Source: Eonycteris spelaea (taxonomy: Eukaryota > Chordata > Mammalia > Chiroptera > Pteropodidae). Taken from it: a stretch of 64,000 nucleotides of DNA. The stretch is taken from NCBI GenBank assembly GCA_003508835.1, contig PUFA01000022.1, positions 2,232,001 to 2,296,000 of the forward strand, in the 5' to 3' direction. Both the position numbers and the translations under genes were made by a program. The notes beneath the pieces were generated by a model, which made no database searches, had not been told where the DNA came from, and saw only the letters and a program-made list of their open reading frames with translations. Below, piece after piece: positions 48,401-60,059 of the stretch (position 1 is its first letter; each line of letters starts with the position of its first letter).

Positions 48401-49590
48401 TATTTACAGTATACTTCAGGAACACACTACTGTTTGGCTTTGTATCAAGGAATCAATCAATGAAGGCTTCTCAAGAAATAATCAATTTTGTTGGAGCTCA
48501 TCATCCTAGAATAACTTCTGCCTTAATTTTCCTACCCAAATCCGTCGTGGTCCCATTTTAAAAATTATATTTTGGTAAAACAAGCCTAGGTTGAACTCCC
48601 ATCTTTGGAATTCTTCATGCTTACTGTTTATGTCACCAGTATGAATCCTAGCTCCTCACTGATTATTCACTGTTTTATGGTCTACACCCAACATCTCTGG
48701 TGAATTTCAATGTCCTAAAAGTAAGAGATAGTAAATACTGATATCTTGGAAAGGCCTGTCAGTGTCTATAACAATTTTGTTCCAAAAGCAAAAGCTTACT
48801 AAACACTTTTTGGGAAAAATAAGTAAAATACTACCTTTCTCATATTGAGGCATATTTGATGAGAGATTGGAAACTCTGATAAAATTCATGAATATGAAAA
48901 GATTATATTCATATGAGGCATTCACAAGAAATAATGTTAATGAGAAAAATACCTGTGGTAAACTATTCACCAGTTAACGTCCTCCTGGGTTTAATATGCC
49001 ACGGTTTAAAAGCAGTTCAGTTCTGCAAACTAAAGGCAAAAATCCACTTCGGCTGCCATTTGCTACAAAGTCCAAATGGCAGCTGAAACCATAAGGGTGT
49101 TTTTCTTAAGCTTTTCTATTAATGAATATTAGGCTATGTCTAGATGAAAAATATCAAAATAATTCTACAAGAAATATGTCTATGCTAATTTACAAACCAT
49201 CAATCCCTCTCCCCACCATATATACATCAAAATCTCACAGAAACCCAATTTAAGAACGAAAAGGGAATACATGATATATTACGTATATAGTTGGTGTTAA
49301 TAAATTTCATGATGTTATTGGCCCATACAAAGGCACTTAAGGAATTGTATTCCAAATATTTAGGTATTATGTGTATGTTATATACATGCTATATTTCTAT
49401 CTCAACTAGCACCAATTGTAAAAACGCTAATGTTTGCCTTTAATAAGTCACATGGGATTCTCATAACTTAGGCCTTTACCTGGAAATCAATTCTCAAAAG
49501 ACTAATTGAGGAGAAAGGAATTTCCATAAATTGAGGACTGATTGAATAATCCTAGGACTATTTCCATGTATTAACCATGAAAGCCCATGT
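48401..49590. other. AT-rich unique DNA with one strong hairpin
   Basis: No gene or confident repeat is seen apart from the hairpin at 49048-49087. Confidence 0.4.
49048..49087. repeat. 15-bp hairpin with 10-nt loop
   Basis: TTCGGCTGCCATTTG (49048-49062) pairs with CAAATGGCAGCTGAA (49073-49087). There are fourteen Watson-Crick pairs and one G-T wobble, with the loop ctacaaagtc. Flanking 'gcaaaaatcc' and 'gggtgttttt' could add discontinuous pairing, giving a longer bulged stem. It resembles a short miRNA-type or MITE-type hairpin but matches none that I recognise. Confidence 0.8.
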
Positions 49591-51520
49591 CTCCCAGGAC
49601 ATTCTTCATAATGCCCCATATTTTCATCTTTTGTGGATCCCAACTCTCAGGTCTTTTCTACTTCTGAGTCCACCGGGCTCCTCACCAGGAGTCTCTCCCA
49701 GACCCTTCATCTTTCATCTGCACACTCCCTTCTACTGGCTCTAACTCAAACCTGGAGCCTCACTCAAGACATTCTTCTCCAGTGATTTCTGTGTTCTACC
49801 CCACACTCCTTCCTTTGCATTGCTATTTTCAAACTATTCTCCTTGCTTCTTCCTAAAATCCTTTAACATTGCACTTCTTCTCATCAGATAGTATTCTTCA
49901 TCAATACTCCTAACGGTAATCAACTGGTCTTCTCATTTCCTCCTTCCATTTCTTAAATACTTTTTGCTCCTTACTAACAATAACTCTCTCAAACTATTCC
50001 TTTTTGATTACTGATGTCTTCAAAGTCTTGAGCCAAGTTCTAAACTATGCCGTTGCCATTATCAACTTCAACTCTTCCAATGAGATCGACTTTCAAACTC
50101 CTCACAAAATAACACACGGAACCTGTCATTACAAATAAGTGTATCCGCTTCATAACCACCATTTCCGGCATCTCATTCTGAGGTGACCACCCCCTGTCCT
50201 TCTAGCTCAGTGCCTTTCTTACCTACCCTTCCATTTCTCAGGGACCATAGACCTTCTCAGCCATTTCATATGTTTACTGCCCTCATTACTGATGTTAACG
50301 CCCATGGTTAATTTTATTATATCTTATTTATACCCTTAACTACCACTTTCTCAGTTCAAAATATTTTTATGGAAAAATAAAAGGCCTGGTTAAATTCAAA
50401 ATAACATCTAATTTATGCTTTCACTCATGCAGCTTAGTGTTTTTAAAGAGCAATAAAAATAGTTCTGACTCGTCTCACTTTAAGGTCACAATTACTACAC
50501 TCAGGTGGGGATGTCACTGGTGCCTCGTCTTTATTCTTATTTCCCTTGTCCATCCACGTGTTCAGCCTTTGACTATTTTGTACCTTCTCTCTCATCAAAC
50601 CTTTAAAACATTCTCCTTCCTCCTCAGTCTCAGTTGATCACCCTCTTTCTGTTTCGCTGATTAACAGAAGCCAGCCAAGATCATGTCCGTGAGTCCCTCT
50701 CTCACGCCCACGCACCTGTGAGCATCTGCGGCCAAACATCAGGCCTCCCTCCTGCTACTCATCTCTCTCACCATCCCAGGTCATGGTCGCAGCAATTCCC
50801 CACCCCCTCCTGAACACTGAGTAATTTCCCTCTTTTGGATCTGTTCGGTCAAAATAAAAATGTCTGTTTTGCTGCATTTTTAGCAAAACCTCTTTCAGTT
50901 TTAATTTCTCCTCTAGCTAGTGCCCATTTCTTCCATTTATTTCCCAGCATACCTCCTCAACCATCTGTTAGTTTTATCTCTAACCTCTGACATTATGTAA
51001 GCCCATTCTAGCCAGGCTCTCACCCACACCACTCCACTGACAGTGCCCGGCCGGTCCTCACTCTAGTTAACGCACCAGCAATGGGTTTTCATATGGCTTG
51101 TTTTGCCTCTTTGAAAAATTTTGTTAACACATTGTACATACTATATTGCCGCTTTACTCCTATTTCATTTTCTGCTGCTTCTCAGTCTTTGTTGCGTTCT
51201 TCTTGTCTCCTTGTGTGGACTGCTGACACTGGAATTTCTCAGTACTCAGTTCTCTCACCTTTTCTCTTTTATCTGAATTCTTATTCTTGATCTTTAAATG
51301 TGGCTTTAAATGCCTGTTATAGACTGACACAAGCAAAATGCACACCCTTTTCTTGGATCACCCCCCTACATTCTGATTCCTATATTCATCTCCACTTGGA
51401 TATATGATAGATATGTCAAAATTAAGATGTTGTTAAGTCACCTCATGAACTTCTCTTCCTAAATTGACTTCTCCCTTTCAGTTAATATCAATATCATCCT
51501 TCCAATTAATATTAGGGGTA
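49590..51520 (+). mobile_element. L2 LINE ORF remnant (CR1-clade RT), decayed
   Basis: A long pyrimidine-rich stretch in sense orientation fits the L2 open reading frame. The strongest part is 51170-51500: 'ctgctgcttctcagtc', 'ggaatttctcagtactcagttctctcaccttttctcttttatctg', 'tggctttaaatgcc', 'atctccacttggatatatgatag' and 'tcagttaatatcaatatcatccttcca' follow the L2 RT-to-C-terminal order. The left part (about 49700-50640) is similar in composition ('tattttcaaactattctccttgcttcttcctaaaatccttt'), but its assignment is weaker. A GC-richer piece at about 50650-50830 may be a separate insertion. All frames are broken. Confidence 0.55.
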
Positions 51521-51593
51521 AGAAAGTAATATACGAAAATAGAAAATGAACATGTCATTGGACAGAAAAAGTAAAAAGCTGGATACATAAAAA

Positions 51594-51594
<1 letters not shown>

Positions 51595-51627
<33 letters not shown>
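51595..51627. repeat. (TA)n microsatellite
   Basis: Perfect TA run of about 16 units, followed by imperfect ata/aca-rich sequence up to about 51735. Confidence 0.95.
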
Positions 51628-51632
<5 letters not shown>

Positions 51633-51739
51633 CACATATACACATCATACATATAAATATATGAAATATATAGGTAAAACATTATGTATATACATTGACA
51701 TACACATATATGTAGCACACACACAAAACCCAACTACAC

Positions 51740-53190
51740 ACTCATACAATATTGTTGAATGAAATAGTGGATATCATAAAAGGCCAGGAAGGCATCAAAC
51801 TCTTAATAAGAACAAATTAACAATAATTTTATTTCGATCAGTTTTAAAATTTAGAAAAAGTGACTTTTTTTATAGAACATCAAATTTCAAAAAACTGACA
51901 CAAAATGAAATGGAAACTCTGAATAGTTTTAAAGCTACTAGAAGTAATAAGAAGTTCCAGCCAGAGGCTACGACAGTGACCTCTGACACGGGGCTGCTCC
52001 TGAGACAGTCATTGCTGCTCAGCACATGGCGACTCAGTGTCACCAACCCTGTGGGGAAACAGCACACAGCACCACGGGGCTGTTTCTTTCTCCTTCAGTC
52101 CGTTTTCATTGATTTCATCTCATTTAAATTTTTAGCAGCTGTACACTTTTTTCTTTCCATAGTCTTTATTTTTAGCATTACTGATATCCTCAGAAAGATG
52201 ACTTTAATGGGACTATTGAAGCGTTTCACATTTCAAAAATGATGTAGCATAAACTTAGAATTTCGTTTCTTTTATGGAGCTATTACAAAGCAAGACAAGT
52301 ATCTTTTCTTAATGCAAAACATACCTATTGTGAGATAAACGTTTTCACATTTCTAAATAATGTTTTAGGAAATTTATGAACAAAACATATGTCGTTACAT
52401 GTGATTATATATATATAAAATGGAGTATGTGCATTCTATTATTATATGCACATATATATATATATACTGTGACATCAAACATTTAAGTCACTACTTTTAC
52501 TCGTATTTTGTTACGATGACCTGAACGGTGACTGGATAGAAATCAAAACTTAAGTGTCTTGGTCCAAAGTTAAAAAAAATTCTCTGTACATCCATGTTAT
52601 CTTGACCCCATGTTGTGATAACCTCGATGACACTATGTGGTCAAAAATGTGAGGCACTGTTGATGTGACTAGAAGTCAGAAGTAATCTATGTGGTAGTGT
52701 GACCTGTAATATTTCTCTTCCACCTTCAGAACTGAAACACGATCAGCTCTGGCTCAGTCTATTGTCGAATTCCAGATGTTCACAGAGTTAGTTTGCCATC
52801 ACCCTCTTAATCACCTTTCACTAGAGAAAGAAGTCAGAGATTGGTCACTTCAGGCAATTGCTGTCACTAAGGGTTAGTTTCTCATGTAAGAAACTGGGTG
52901 TTTTTGAATGGATGAAAGCTCGTCCCCTGTTTATATTGCATTAAAATCCTGTGCAATGTCATTCATTCAAAGTTCTGACGTTTAAGATAGCTTATATCAC
53001 TCTGTCGGATTATATTTTATTTCTGAATCAATTGTAAAAATATGCTATTTATATTTATTTTATAAGACAAAACTTCCAGGGCCAAAAATTTGTACTCCGT
53101 GTGTTATGAAATACCTGCTTTTTCTGGAGAATGGCTGAGAATAAACTTTCACTGATCTGATCAAGTAGGATATCAAACAATCAAGTGAAG
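51740..53190. other. AT-rich unique DNA with small (TA)n
   Basis: No gene is seen. Short (TA)n runs lie at about 52409-52418 and 52450-52466. The 110-codon frame at 51910-52242 has no domain features. Confidence 0.4.

Positions 53191-53191
<1 letters not shown>

Positions 53192-53224
<33 letters not shown>
53192..53224. repeat. (GT)n microsatellite
   Basis: Perfect GT run of about 16 units. Simple repeat, probably polymorphic. Confidence 0.95.
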
Positions 53225-53228
<4 letters not shown>

Positions 53229-54285
53229 TTTAAAGCAAATTATTTTTGTTTATATTTCTGATTATGTAATTTATTTGAAGTAGCCAAAAATGTTTAAATG
53301 AATACATTACTAGATAGCATTTTGGACTTTGTCCTATACATACTCTTACTATTTGTAATCTTAATATGTAAAATTAAAATATATTTTAAACCTTATACTT
53401 CTTAGAAGATAAAGAGTAAACAGAAAAAGGTGGAGGTTATGAAAAGTCCAGAAACTATTAAATCTGAAAGAAAAATTTTACACTCATTGATCATCAATCA
53501 GAAGCAATAGAAAATAAAGGACTATTAAACTACTTGACACAACAAAAGATGGTCCAGAACGAGGCCGATTGTGGGCCGCAGATAACGAGGGAGCATTTCT
53601 ATAGAGGTTGAGACTGAATAGAAAAAGGCCTAGAAGGACGGTGGAATGATACAATTAGAACTCACAGGTAGTAAGGACTGAAGTTTGGTAGAAAACAGTT
53701 TAAAGATCAATGGAATAAAAGCATCTATATTGAGGAATAATGACTGGATTTGATCCAACAATAAATTTTACCACTATAATTTTTTAAGCAAGATTTTACG
53801 GGATGAAGGTGTCATTTGTGAATGACAGATCTCAGGGGTGGTGTGCAGCGTAGATTACCAAGGGTGAGCAGGCCAGTAGGAGGAGTTCAGACCTGAGGTT
53901 GTACAACAAGGCTAAAAACTAGAAGCTGAATTCCTTCTAGAATAAATTCACCTTTGTTTGAGGAAAAGTCTTGAATTCTCTTTGTGAGCTGTGAGAGTGA
54001 GTCTGAGATATAGGCTTTGAGAAGCTAAAGCAGCAAAAGTCATTTGCTGCAAAGCTAGAGCATTGTCTGGGAAAATGGCCAAACGATTTTAGAAACGAAG
54101 GTATTTGATATAGATTATTTCGTTGCTCGTATTGTTATGCTGCAAAAACTTTAATTTCTGCAAATTTTAGTAGAGTATGAAATGTAAATATACAAAAATG
54201 TGCGGGGTGCCAGGTGATTTTTTAGGGTTCATTTATTATCACCCAAGTAATATATGAGCATGATGTCTAGATGATGCCTCAACTT
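53225..54285. other. AT-rich DNA, nothing recognised
   Basis: No gene or confident repeat is seen. About 53400-53900 is purine-leaning and might be a decayed LINE segment, but I see no landmark to support it. Confidence 0.35.
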
Positions 54286-54289
54286 AAAC

Positions 54290-54685
54290 AACTAAACAAA
54301 AGCACCATAAAAAATAAAAAGAACTTTTCTAAACTGGAAGACAATATTTGTTTTATCTATGAAAGAAAAAATGAATACCAATACTCGAAATGGTATTTCT
54401 ACAAATTAATATTAAAAGGCAAATACACATAAAAAATGGGGAAAATAATATATACAGAGCATTTATAGAAAAAATTAAAAGGTCAGCAAATATAAGAATA
54501 TTTAAATTCCCTAGTAATACAGTTTTTTTATTAATTAGAGGAAATATAAGATATTCTTATAATTATTATTGGCAAAGGTAATGTGAAAGGAACATTATGT
54601 ACACAACTGACAGAAGTATAAATTAGTATAGCCTTTCTTTTGGAAAATATGTTGGTTGTGGTCATGATAAAATATAAAAAGGACT
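54290..54685 (+). mobile_element. L1 ORF2 3' part, decayed
   Basis: 'ttttctaaactggaagacaatatttg', 'tacaaattaatattaaaaggc', 'aaaaaatggggaaaataat', 'ggcaaaggtaatgtgaaagg' and 'gaagtataaattagtatagcctttcttttggaaaatatg' follow the order of the sense ORF2 C-terminal region. The copy is badly eroded. Confidence 0.5.
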
Positions 54686-54734
54686 CTGCTAAATTCTAAA
54701 ACATAAATGAAAGACATTATTATCAATTCTACAT

Positions 54735-55490
54735 AAATAAAAAGGATTATACAAGAGGACTGTGAACAAGTATAATCAAACAAATTGGATAATCTAGATG
54801 AAATGGATACATCACTAGAAACACACAACCTATCAAGACTGAATCATAAATAAATAGAAAATCTGAATAGACCCATAACTAGTAGAATGAATTATTAAAA
54901 ATCTCCCAACAAAGACAATCTCTGGTCCTGGTGACTTCATTAGTGAATTCTACCAAACATAAAATAATAATAACAACAACAACAACAATAACAGCACCAC
55001 CACCAATTCTTCTCAAACTTTTCCAAAACAATGACAGTGGAACATATTATAACTCATTCAGAAAAGCCAGCATTATCCTCATAACAAAGCCAGACAAAGA
55101 CGCTATATGAAAACTACAGACCAATATCCCTAATGAATATTAATGCAAACATTTCAACGAAATACCAGCAAACTGGAATAAGCAGAATAATAAAAGAATG
55201 ACCATGTAAGGTTTGTTCAGGGATATAAGGGTGGTTCAATGTATGCAAATAAATCAATTTATTGTACCACGTTAACAGAATAAATGAAAAAGACCAAATG
55301 ATCATCTATATCGAGGAAGAAAAATGAATGATAAATCTTATAAGAGATTAATATCAAGAAGACATAGAGAACTTGCAAAACTCAAAAACAACAACACATG
55401 GTATGATATGACATAAGGCTGAAGACTCAGTCAACATTCGTAAATAAGCACAACTGAACGGCATTTCTCAGAAATTACTGCTCATATAAA
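54735..55490 (+). mobile_element. L1 ORF2 reverse transcriptase segment, decayed
   Basis: Sense L1 ORF2. 'ttggataatctagatgaaatgg', 'acaacctatcaagactgaatcat', 'gtcctggtgacttcattagtgaattctaccaaac', 'cagcattatcctcataacaaagccagacaaaga', 'actacagaccaatatccctaatgaatat', 'ggataagggtggttcaat'-like sequence and 'aatgatcatctatatcgagg' are the RT-domain landmarks in order. An (AAC/AAT)n expansion sits inside at 54963-55000. This more 5' ORF2 piece lies downstream of a more 3' piece, so at least two insertions or a rearrangement are involved. Confidence 0.8.
54963..55000 (+). repeat. (AAT)n/(AAC)n trinucleotide repeat
   Basis: Tandem aat then aac units with a caccaccacc end, inside the L1 remnant. Confidence 0.9.
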
Positions 55491-55884
55491 ACAAGGCATT
55501 ATAGCACAGCACGTGTCAGGAACTGCAAAGGGGGATTTTTTTTCTTACCTGCGAGCTAACGAGCAAGTTAGTGTGCCACACTCTCGTGGATGGTGACAGA
55601 AGACATGAGGTTCCTGAAAGAGAGACAAAAGCCTCGATCACTTATGGCAATGCCAGTAGTTGGTGTGTGAGCATTCTCTTGAGACCATTCCTTGAGCCCA
55701 GTTCCCACAAGCACACCTGTCCCTTTGCTCTGAGAGTGACACTGTTTCTGTTTCTCAAGGCTGCACCAACATCCTTGAAAAGATTGTTCAAAACAAAGGC
55801 AATCAGCGCCTCCGCTCACGGGAGGTGCAGAAACACGAGACCCACGAAACTCTGTCCCCATACTTTCTAGAACTTAGGACCTCT

Positions 55885-56055
55885 CACTTGCCGACTCTGT
55901 GACCTTGGACACTTTTATTAACCTCTCCAAACCTGTGTTTCATCGTCTCTAATCTAGTGGTAATCACACCTCGTGGAGGGTTGGGAGCATTACCTAGATG
56001 TCTACAATTGACATAAACACAGAAAAAAGAGTGTGGGACACTGGGAAGCACTCGA
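55885..56055 (+). repeat. MIR SINE
   Basis: Sense MIR: 'cttgccgactctgtgaccttggacacttttattaacctctccaaacctgtgtttcatcgtctctaa', then 'gtggtaatcacacctcgtggagggttggga'. The blocks are in the expected order. Confidence 0.75.
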
Positions 56056-56059
56056 CAAT

Positions 56060-57005
56060 GTTTATTTAGTAGTATAATGAGGCCTAGAAAAATAGCTACA
56101 TCTTGTGCATGCTGTGAGGGGTTCGGGCTTAGCCTCTAGGAACCTAAATTTGAGAGAAATTCCAAGCTGCCAGCCCAGGCAATCTTCAAGTGGCACCAAC
56201 GGCCAGAGGATCGGGCCTGGGTGAGTAGTCTGAACTGAGCGCCCCTGGAAACGTGGGCCAGGTCACCATAACCCAGCACATGAAAAGGAGATGCTGGGCT
56301 GATGTGAGGTGCTTGACTGCATAATTACACCTGAGAGAATGAATCTTCGCCCTAGGTAGGATGTCCCTATCCCTACTCATCCTTCCTCTGGCTCTCAGGT
56401 AGGGATAGACAAACTGAGAAAACACCACACAGCAGCAGGTCATCAAAAGGTGACAGACGGAATGCTGCATCGCGGAAAATCAAGGAGAGATCAAGGATTC
56501 GTCTCTGATAATAAACGTCTTCTCTGGCTTCTCCCACTACACGGTTTGATTGGGACATGTAGCATCTTACCCTGGGTTAAAATGCATGCCTAAGTCCAAC
56601 TCCCGCCTCTTGATGCAGGAGGAGGCTTCAGGCCGAGAAGCATGAGTGGTCTGATCACCTGAAGCCTCATGCCTCTAAGATATTCTCAGGAACAGATTGT
56701 TGGCATCAGATAATTACATACTAATCTCAGCAGGTGGAACCTGCATTTACTCTCTAGCATGGGAAAGGAAACGCCAAGTGTATTTATAAAGTGCTTCAGT
56801 CTCTTTCTTCTGTAGTGATTTGATGTCATACATCTCTCTAAGTGTTTTTGGTATCTGAGCCTTTTCTCAGTAATTTCAGGCTTCAGCAGAACATCTTCAA
56901 TTAGTAATCATATTCTTAAACATAGGCTTCCCAAAAGTTCCAACTGTATTCCCAACACTTATATTTGTATTTCATATATGTTATCTCATAAAACTATTTA
57001 TTTTT
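56060..57005. other. Unique DNA, nothing recognised
   Basis: GC is moderate at about 56100-56560. No gene or confident repeat is seen; a decayed LTR is possible. Confidence 0.35.
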
Positions 57006-57009
57006 TATT

Positions 57010-57150
57010 TTTTAATAACTGTATTTTATAGCTTAGGACACCAAGACCTACATAAGTGAAAGAAATAGCTCTAGGTCACATTAGCAAGGCTGAATCTCCA
57101 AGCCATGTTTGCCTGGCTGCAAAGTTCACGATCCTGTCTGTATAGTCCGT
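57010..57150 (-). repeat. MIR SINE fragment
   Basis: Antisense MIR: 'ttaggacaccaagacctac', 'aaagaaatagctctaggtcacattagcaaggctgaatctccaagcc' and 'tgcctggctgcaaagttcacgatcctgtc'. Confidence 0.6.
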
Positions 57151-57467
57151 GTAGCTGCTCAGGAATGGCAGAGAAATAACCTTGAGATACATAGTCACTC
57201 ATTCTCCAGCTCTCAGGAAGTTCATCCTTTACAAGAGGAGGGAGGTCACATGCTAACCGCCTTGTGGTTGGTGCCTGGTAAGGCCACTTCCCACCCGTGA
57301 GTTTTTGGAGGTGGCAGCCTACTGAGACTCTCCCAAGCTGACTCCCTAGATGACTAGCCCTGAGTTCCTCATCTCTTAGAGATCACTCATCAATGGCATA
57401 AGCACCATTCCGGGGTTGTTCCATTTGACAAGATCTGTTGGTCTCTTCTGACATAAAGTTATAGGAA

Positions 57468-57600
57468 GTTCTCACTTAACGTCATCAGCAGGTTCTGCGA
57501 TTTTATGTGAAACGACATATAACAAAACCAGTGTTACCTAGGCTAACTGACATAAATGAGTTAAATTCCTGGGACATCTCATCTTATCAATACTATAAAG
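57468..57600. mobile_element. Ancient DNA-transposon-like fragment
   Basis: 'gttctcacttaacgtcatcagcaggttctgcgattttatgtgaaacgacatataacaaaaccagtgttacctaggctaactgacataaatgagttaaattcctggg' resembles a common mammalian DNA-transposon repeat built on 'gtgaaacgacgtataacaaaaccaattttaccataggctaattgatataaa'. I recognise the pattern, but the family name is uncertain (Tigger-like). Confidence 0.5.
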
Positions 57601-57609
57601 AAAAGGCAT

Positions 57610-59375
57610 TGGACAAAATGAGTGATTTTTAAGTTTTAGGAGAAAAGTTACTCTGCGTTGCTCATTTACATATGCATGTATATTCCAATATTTGCAACTT
57701 ATAAATACCTGCATTGACCTTCCCCCACATTGTCACCCACAAAGTAAGCAGGTGAATTGTCTGAAGCTCTCGACCTTTAAAAGACATTACTCTTCAAAGG
57801 TTACAGAAAGGCCATGTGCACTAAGGTTTGTACCCCACACATGCGTGCTTGGGCCCCTCAGGAAATACTCCGCACTGTGTGCGTGGGCCCTGTATTTCAT
57901 TCTTTCTTTACTGCCTCTGGGGGTCTGACACAGTCTGTAAATGAAGGCATTAAAGAACACTTGTACTGATTATATTTAAAGCTAAGTATTTGAATATATG
58001 GCCTTGCCACAAAATAATAAATAAAACATGAAATGTTGCCATTGAACTTTGCTATCGACAAGAAACAGATGAAGAAATGAGAAATATGAAAGAAGACAGG
58101 ACTTTTGCTCTCTCTAGAGTTGTTTAATATGTTTCATGCAGCTTCTCACATCACAGGCCCACGTATTTGTTAAAGAGTTTTAACCCATGTCAGATATGAA
58201 CATGTGTCATACCAGAATTATAACCTGGCTTCACGGATGCAAAATATTTCTATGAAACAATTATTGTGGCTGAAAAATAGAAGTGCACTTTGATTCAGTA
58301 ATTTTAAATCTATTTCTAATTTTAAAGATGTGTGCTAAACTCAAGTTTATTGCTTTAAATTTAGGAGGGAAAAAAGAAATGTGTGAAAGTAATGACATAA
58401 ACTAACAATTTTACTCAAAAGGAAAATAACTTGCGATGCAATAGAGTATTAACGGTCAGACTTACAAAATACTGATAAATATTTGTTATACTTTGCCTCA
58501 TGATATTTACCATGAAACATTATTTTCATATATCCACAGCTCCTCACCCCAGTATACTTCATGGCATTTTTCTCTGCTCAATCTCTATAAAAAATGAATA
58601 CTTTTAACATGTCCAATGAACTGGACTCATGTGTTTTTATTTGAATTTGCTACCTTTCCATTAATGTATGAAAAATTTTGTCTTTAAAATATTTATTAAT
58701 TCAGTTAATTCAGGTTGTAGAATTAAACATACAAATATTTTAAATGATAGATAATAGATATTAAGTTTCCAAAAACTGAACTGGACTAGAAAGTTCTGAA
58801 GCTTCTCAGCGTCAGCATCAGAGTCTCTCACACAGCAGACAGACTGCCATCACCACAGAGAACTGGTCGCGTTCGCCAACTGCATTCCTTCTGTCATTAA
58901 AAGTAATTTTATTGTTAAAGGTGAATAGGTTTTAAAATCTTAGGGATTCTGAACCGTTCATAGGTTTAATTACGGCATGTCATATAGAGTATAATTAGCG
59001 GAGAGCCCTAAATTAATAGAAAAAGAAATTCCACACGAGTGTCTAATTTTACATTGTAAACCATTTAGCAGTTACACTAGGGCCCTTTTAAAGGCAGCTT
59101 TAAACGATTCATGGCTGGTTTCCAAAAAAAATAAATTAAATTTGGCTGTTCGAGAATGTTAAGAGTTAAAAACAATTTTAATGAAAAACAGTGGCGAACT
59201 GAACATTTCTGAGGTTTTTCTGTTTTGTTTTGTTTTTAAACTTTCTTCAGCAAATTGAAGGTAACCATACCTTGGTGACCATTTGAGCACTAGAAACTGA
59301 CAACTCTAGAGGTGACTGAATTAGATGGCTCCGTCCCTTTGTATTCATATGGCTTTAACAAATTATAATCCATTA
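57610..59375. other. AT-rich unique DNA, nothing recognised
   Basis: No gene or repeat is recognised. Confidence 0.4.
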
Positions 59376-59379
59376 GTAA

Positions 59380-59905
59380 TATGACTGGGGAAAAAATGGG
59401 CAACAAAGAACCAGGAGTTTCTTCATTCACCCTTTTGATTCCCTTTGGTTTCTTTTGTTTTTTAACTTCCCTCTTCCTTTTGACCGATGTTCCAGTTTCT
59501 GACGTCTACATGATGGCAACATTCTGTTATCTTGAATGGCAACAAATTGTGGAAAACATTATCATTTCTCGCGCATCAATATTAACAGAAAGAGACGAGG
59601 GCTGTCGATGTCCTCGTCTTCCCCACTCTGAGAGAGAACCTGGCAGTAATCAAATCAACTCGCGCCAGTTAAAATATGCACAGCACCTAAATTCAGCACT
59701 TTTAGTTCCTCCTACTTCCCAAGGAAGGGGTTTAATTGCAGCTGCTGGAGAGTCTTCCGTCGCATGGAAAATCAAACAGCCATCTAATTTATGGCCCTGA
59801 GTGTTCGCGTTTCGGAGAGAAATGTGTGTCTGGGAAAAGGTGAAGCACAAATCGATGTTTGAGCAGCTCGTGGTAAAATATAAACTGCCATTTCGAAGTG
59901 TGCTT
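59380..59905. promoter_or_regulatory. Candidate conserved noncoding element
   Basis: About 500 bp of non-repeat, balanced-composition DNA with CpGs spaced through it ('gaccgatg', 'ctgacgtctac', 'tctcgcgcatc', 'gacgagggctgtcgatgtcctcg', 'actcgcgccag', 'tgttcgcgtttcggagag', 'tttcgaagtg'). It holds several recognisable short sites: TGACGT-type, a CAGCTG E-box, TTAATTGCAG and ATCGAT. It sits beside the AATTAA/TC array at 59939-60058. The 139-codon frame over it (59381-59800) lacks domain features. A developmental enhancer in a gene desert would look like this, but conservation cannot be tested here. Confidence 0.3.
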
Positions 59906-59938
59906 CTTTATAACTGGTAGCTAATTTCAAAAAAGCCA

Positions 59939-60058
59939 AGTTAACCACATTTTACTCTCATTTTAATTTAAAATCCAAATTAATCATATTAATTAAAAAC
60001 CCAAATTAACCACGGACCCCAAATTAATCATTTTTAGTCTAAAAACAAGTTAGTCACA
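59939..60058 (+). promoter_or_regulatory. Degenerate array of AATTAATCA/AATTAACCA sites
   Basis: Five related units fall within 120 bp: 'aagttaaccacat' (about 59938-59950), 'ccaaattaatcat' (59975-59987), 'ccaaattaaccac' (60001-60013), 'ccaaattaatcat' (60019-60031) and 'aagttagtcacat' (60046-60058). Each has a TTAA/TTAG core like a homeodomain site. The spacing is irregular (13-28 bp between units), which argues against a plain microsatellite. It could be a decayed minisatellite or a clustered homeodomain-site array. Confidence 0.5.
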
Positions 60059-60059
60059 T

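Noticed and set aside
51512..51733. Tyr/Ile repeat-rich frame on the minus strand
   Set aside because: It is a translation of the (TA)n microsatellite.
59381..59800. 139-codon open frame in the candidate regulatory block
   Set aside because: Low-complexity start, no domain, and no flanking splice signals. The block is more plausibly noncoding.
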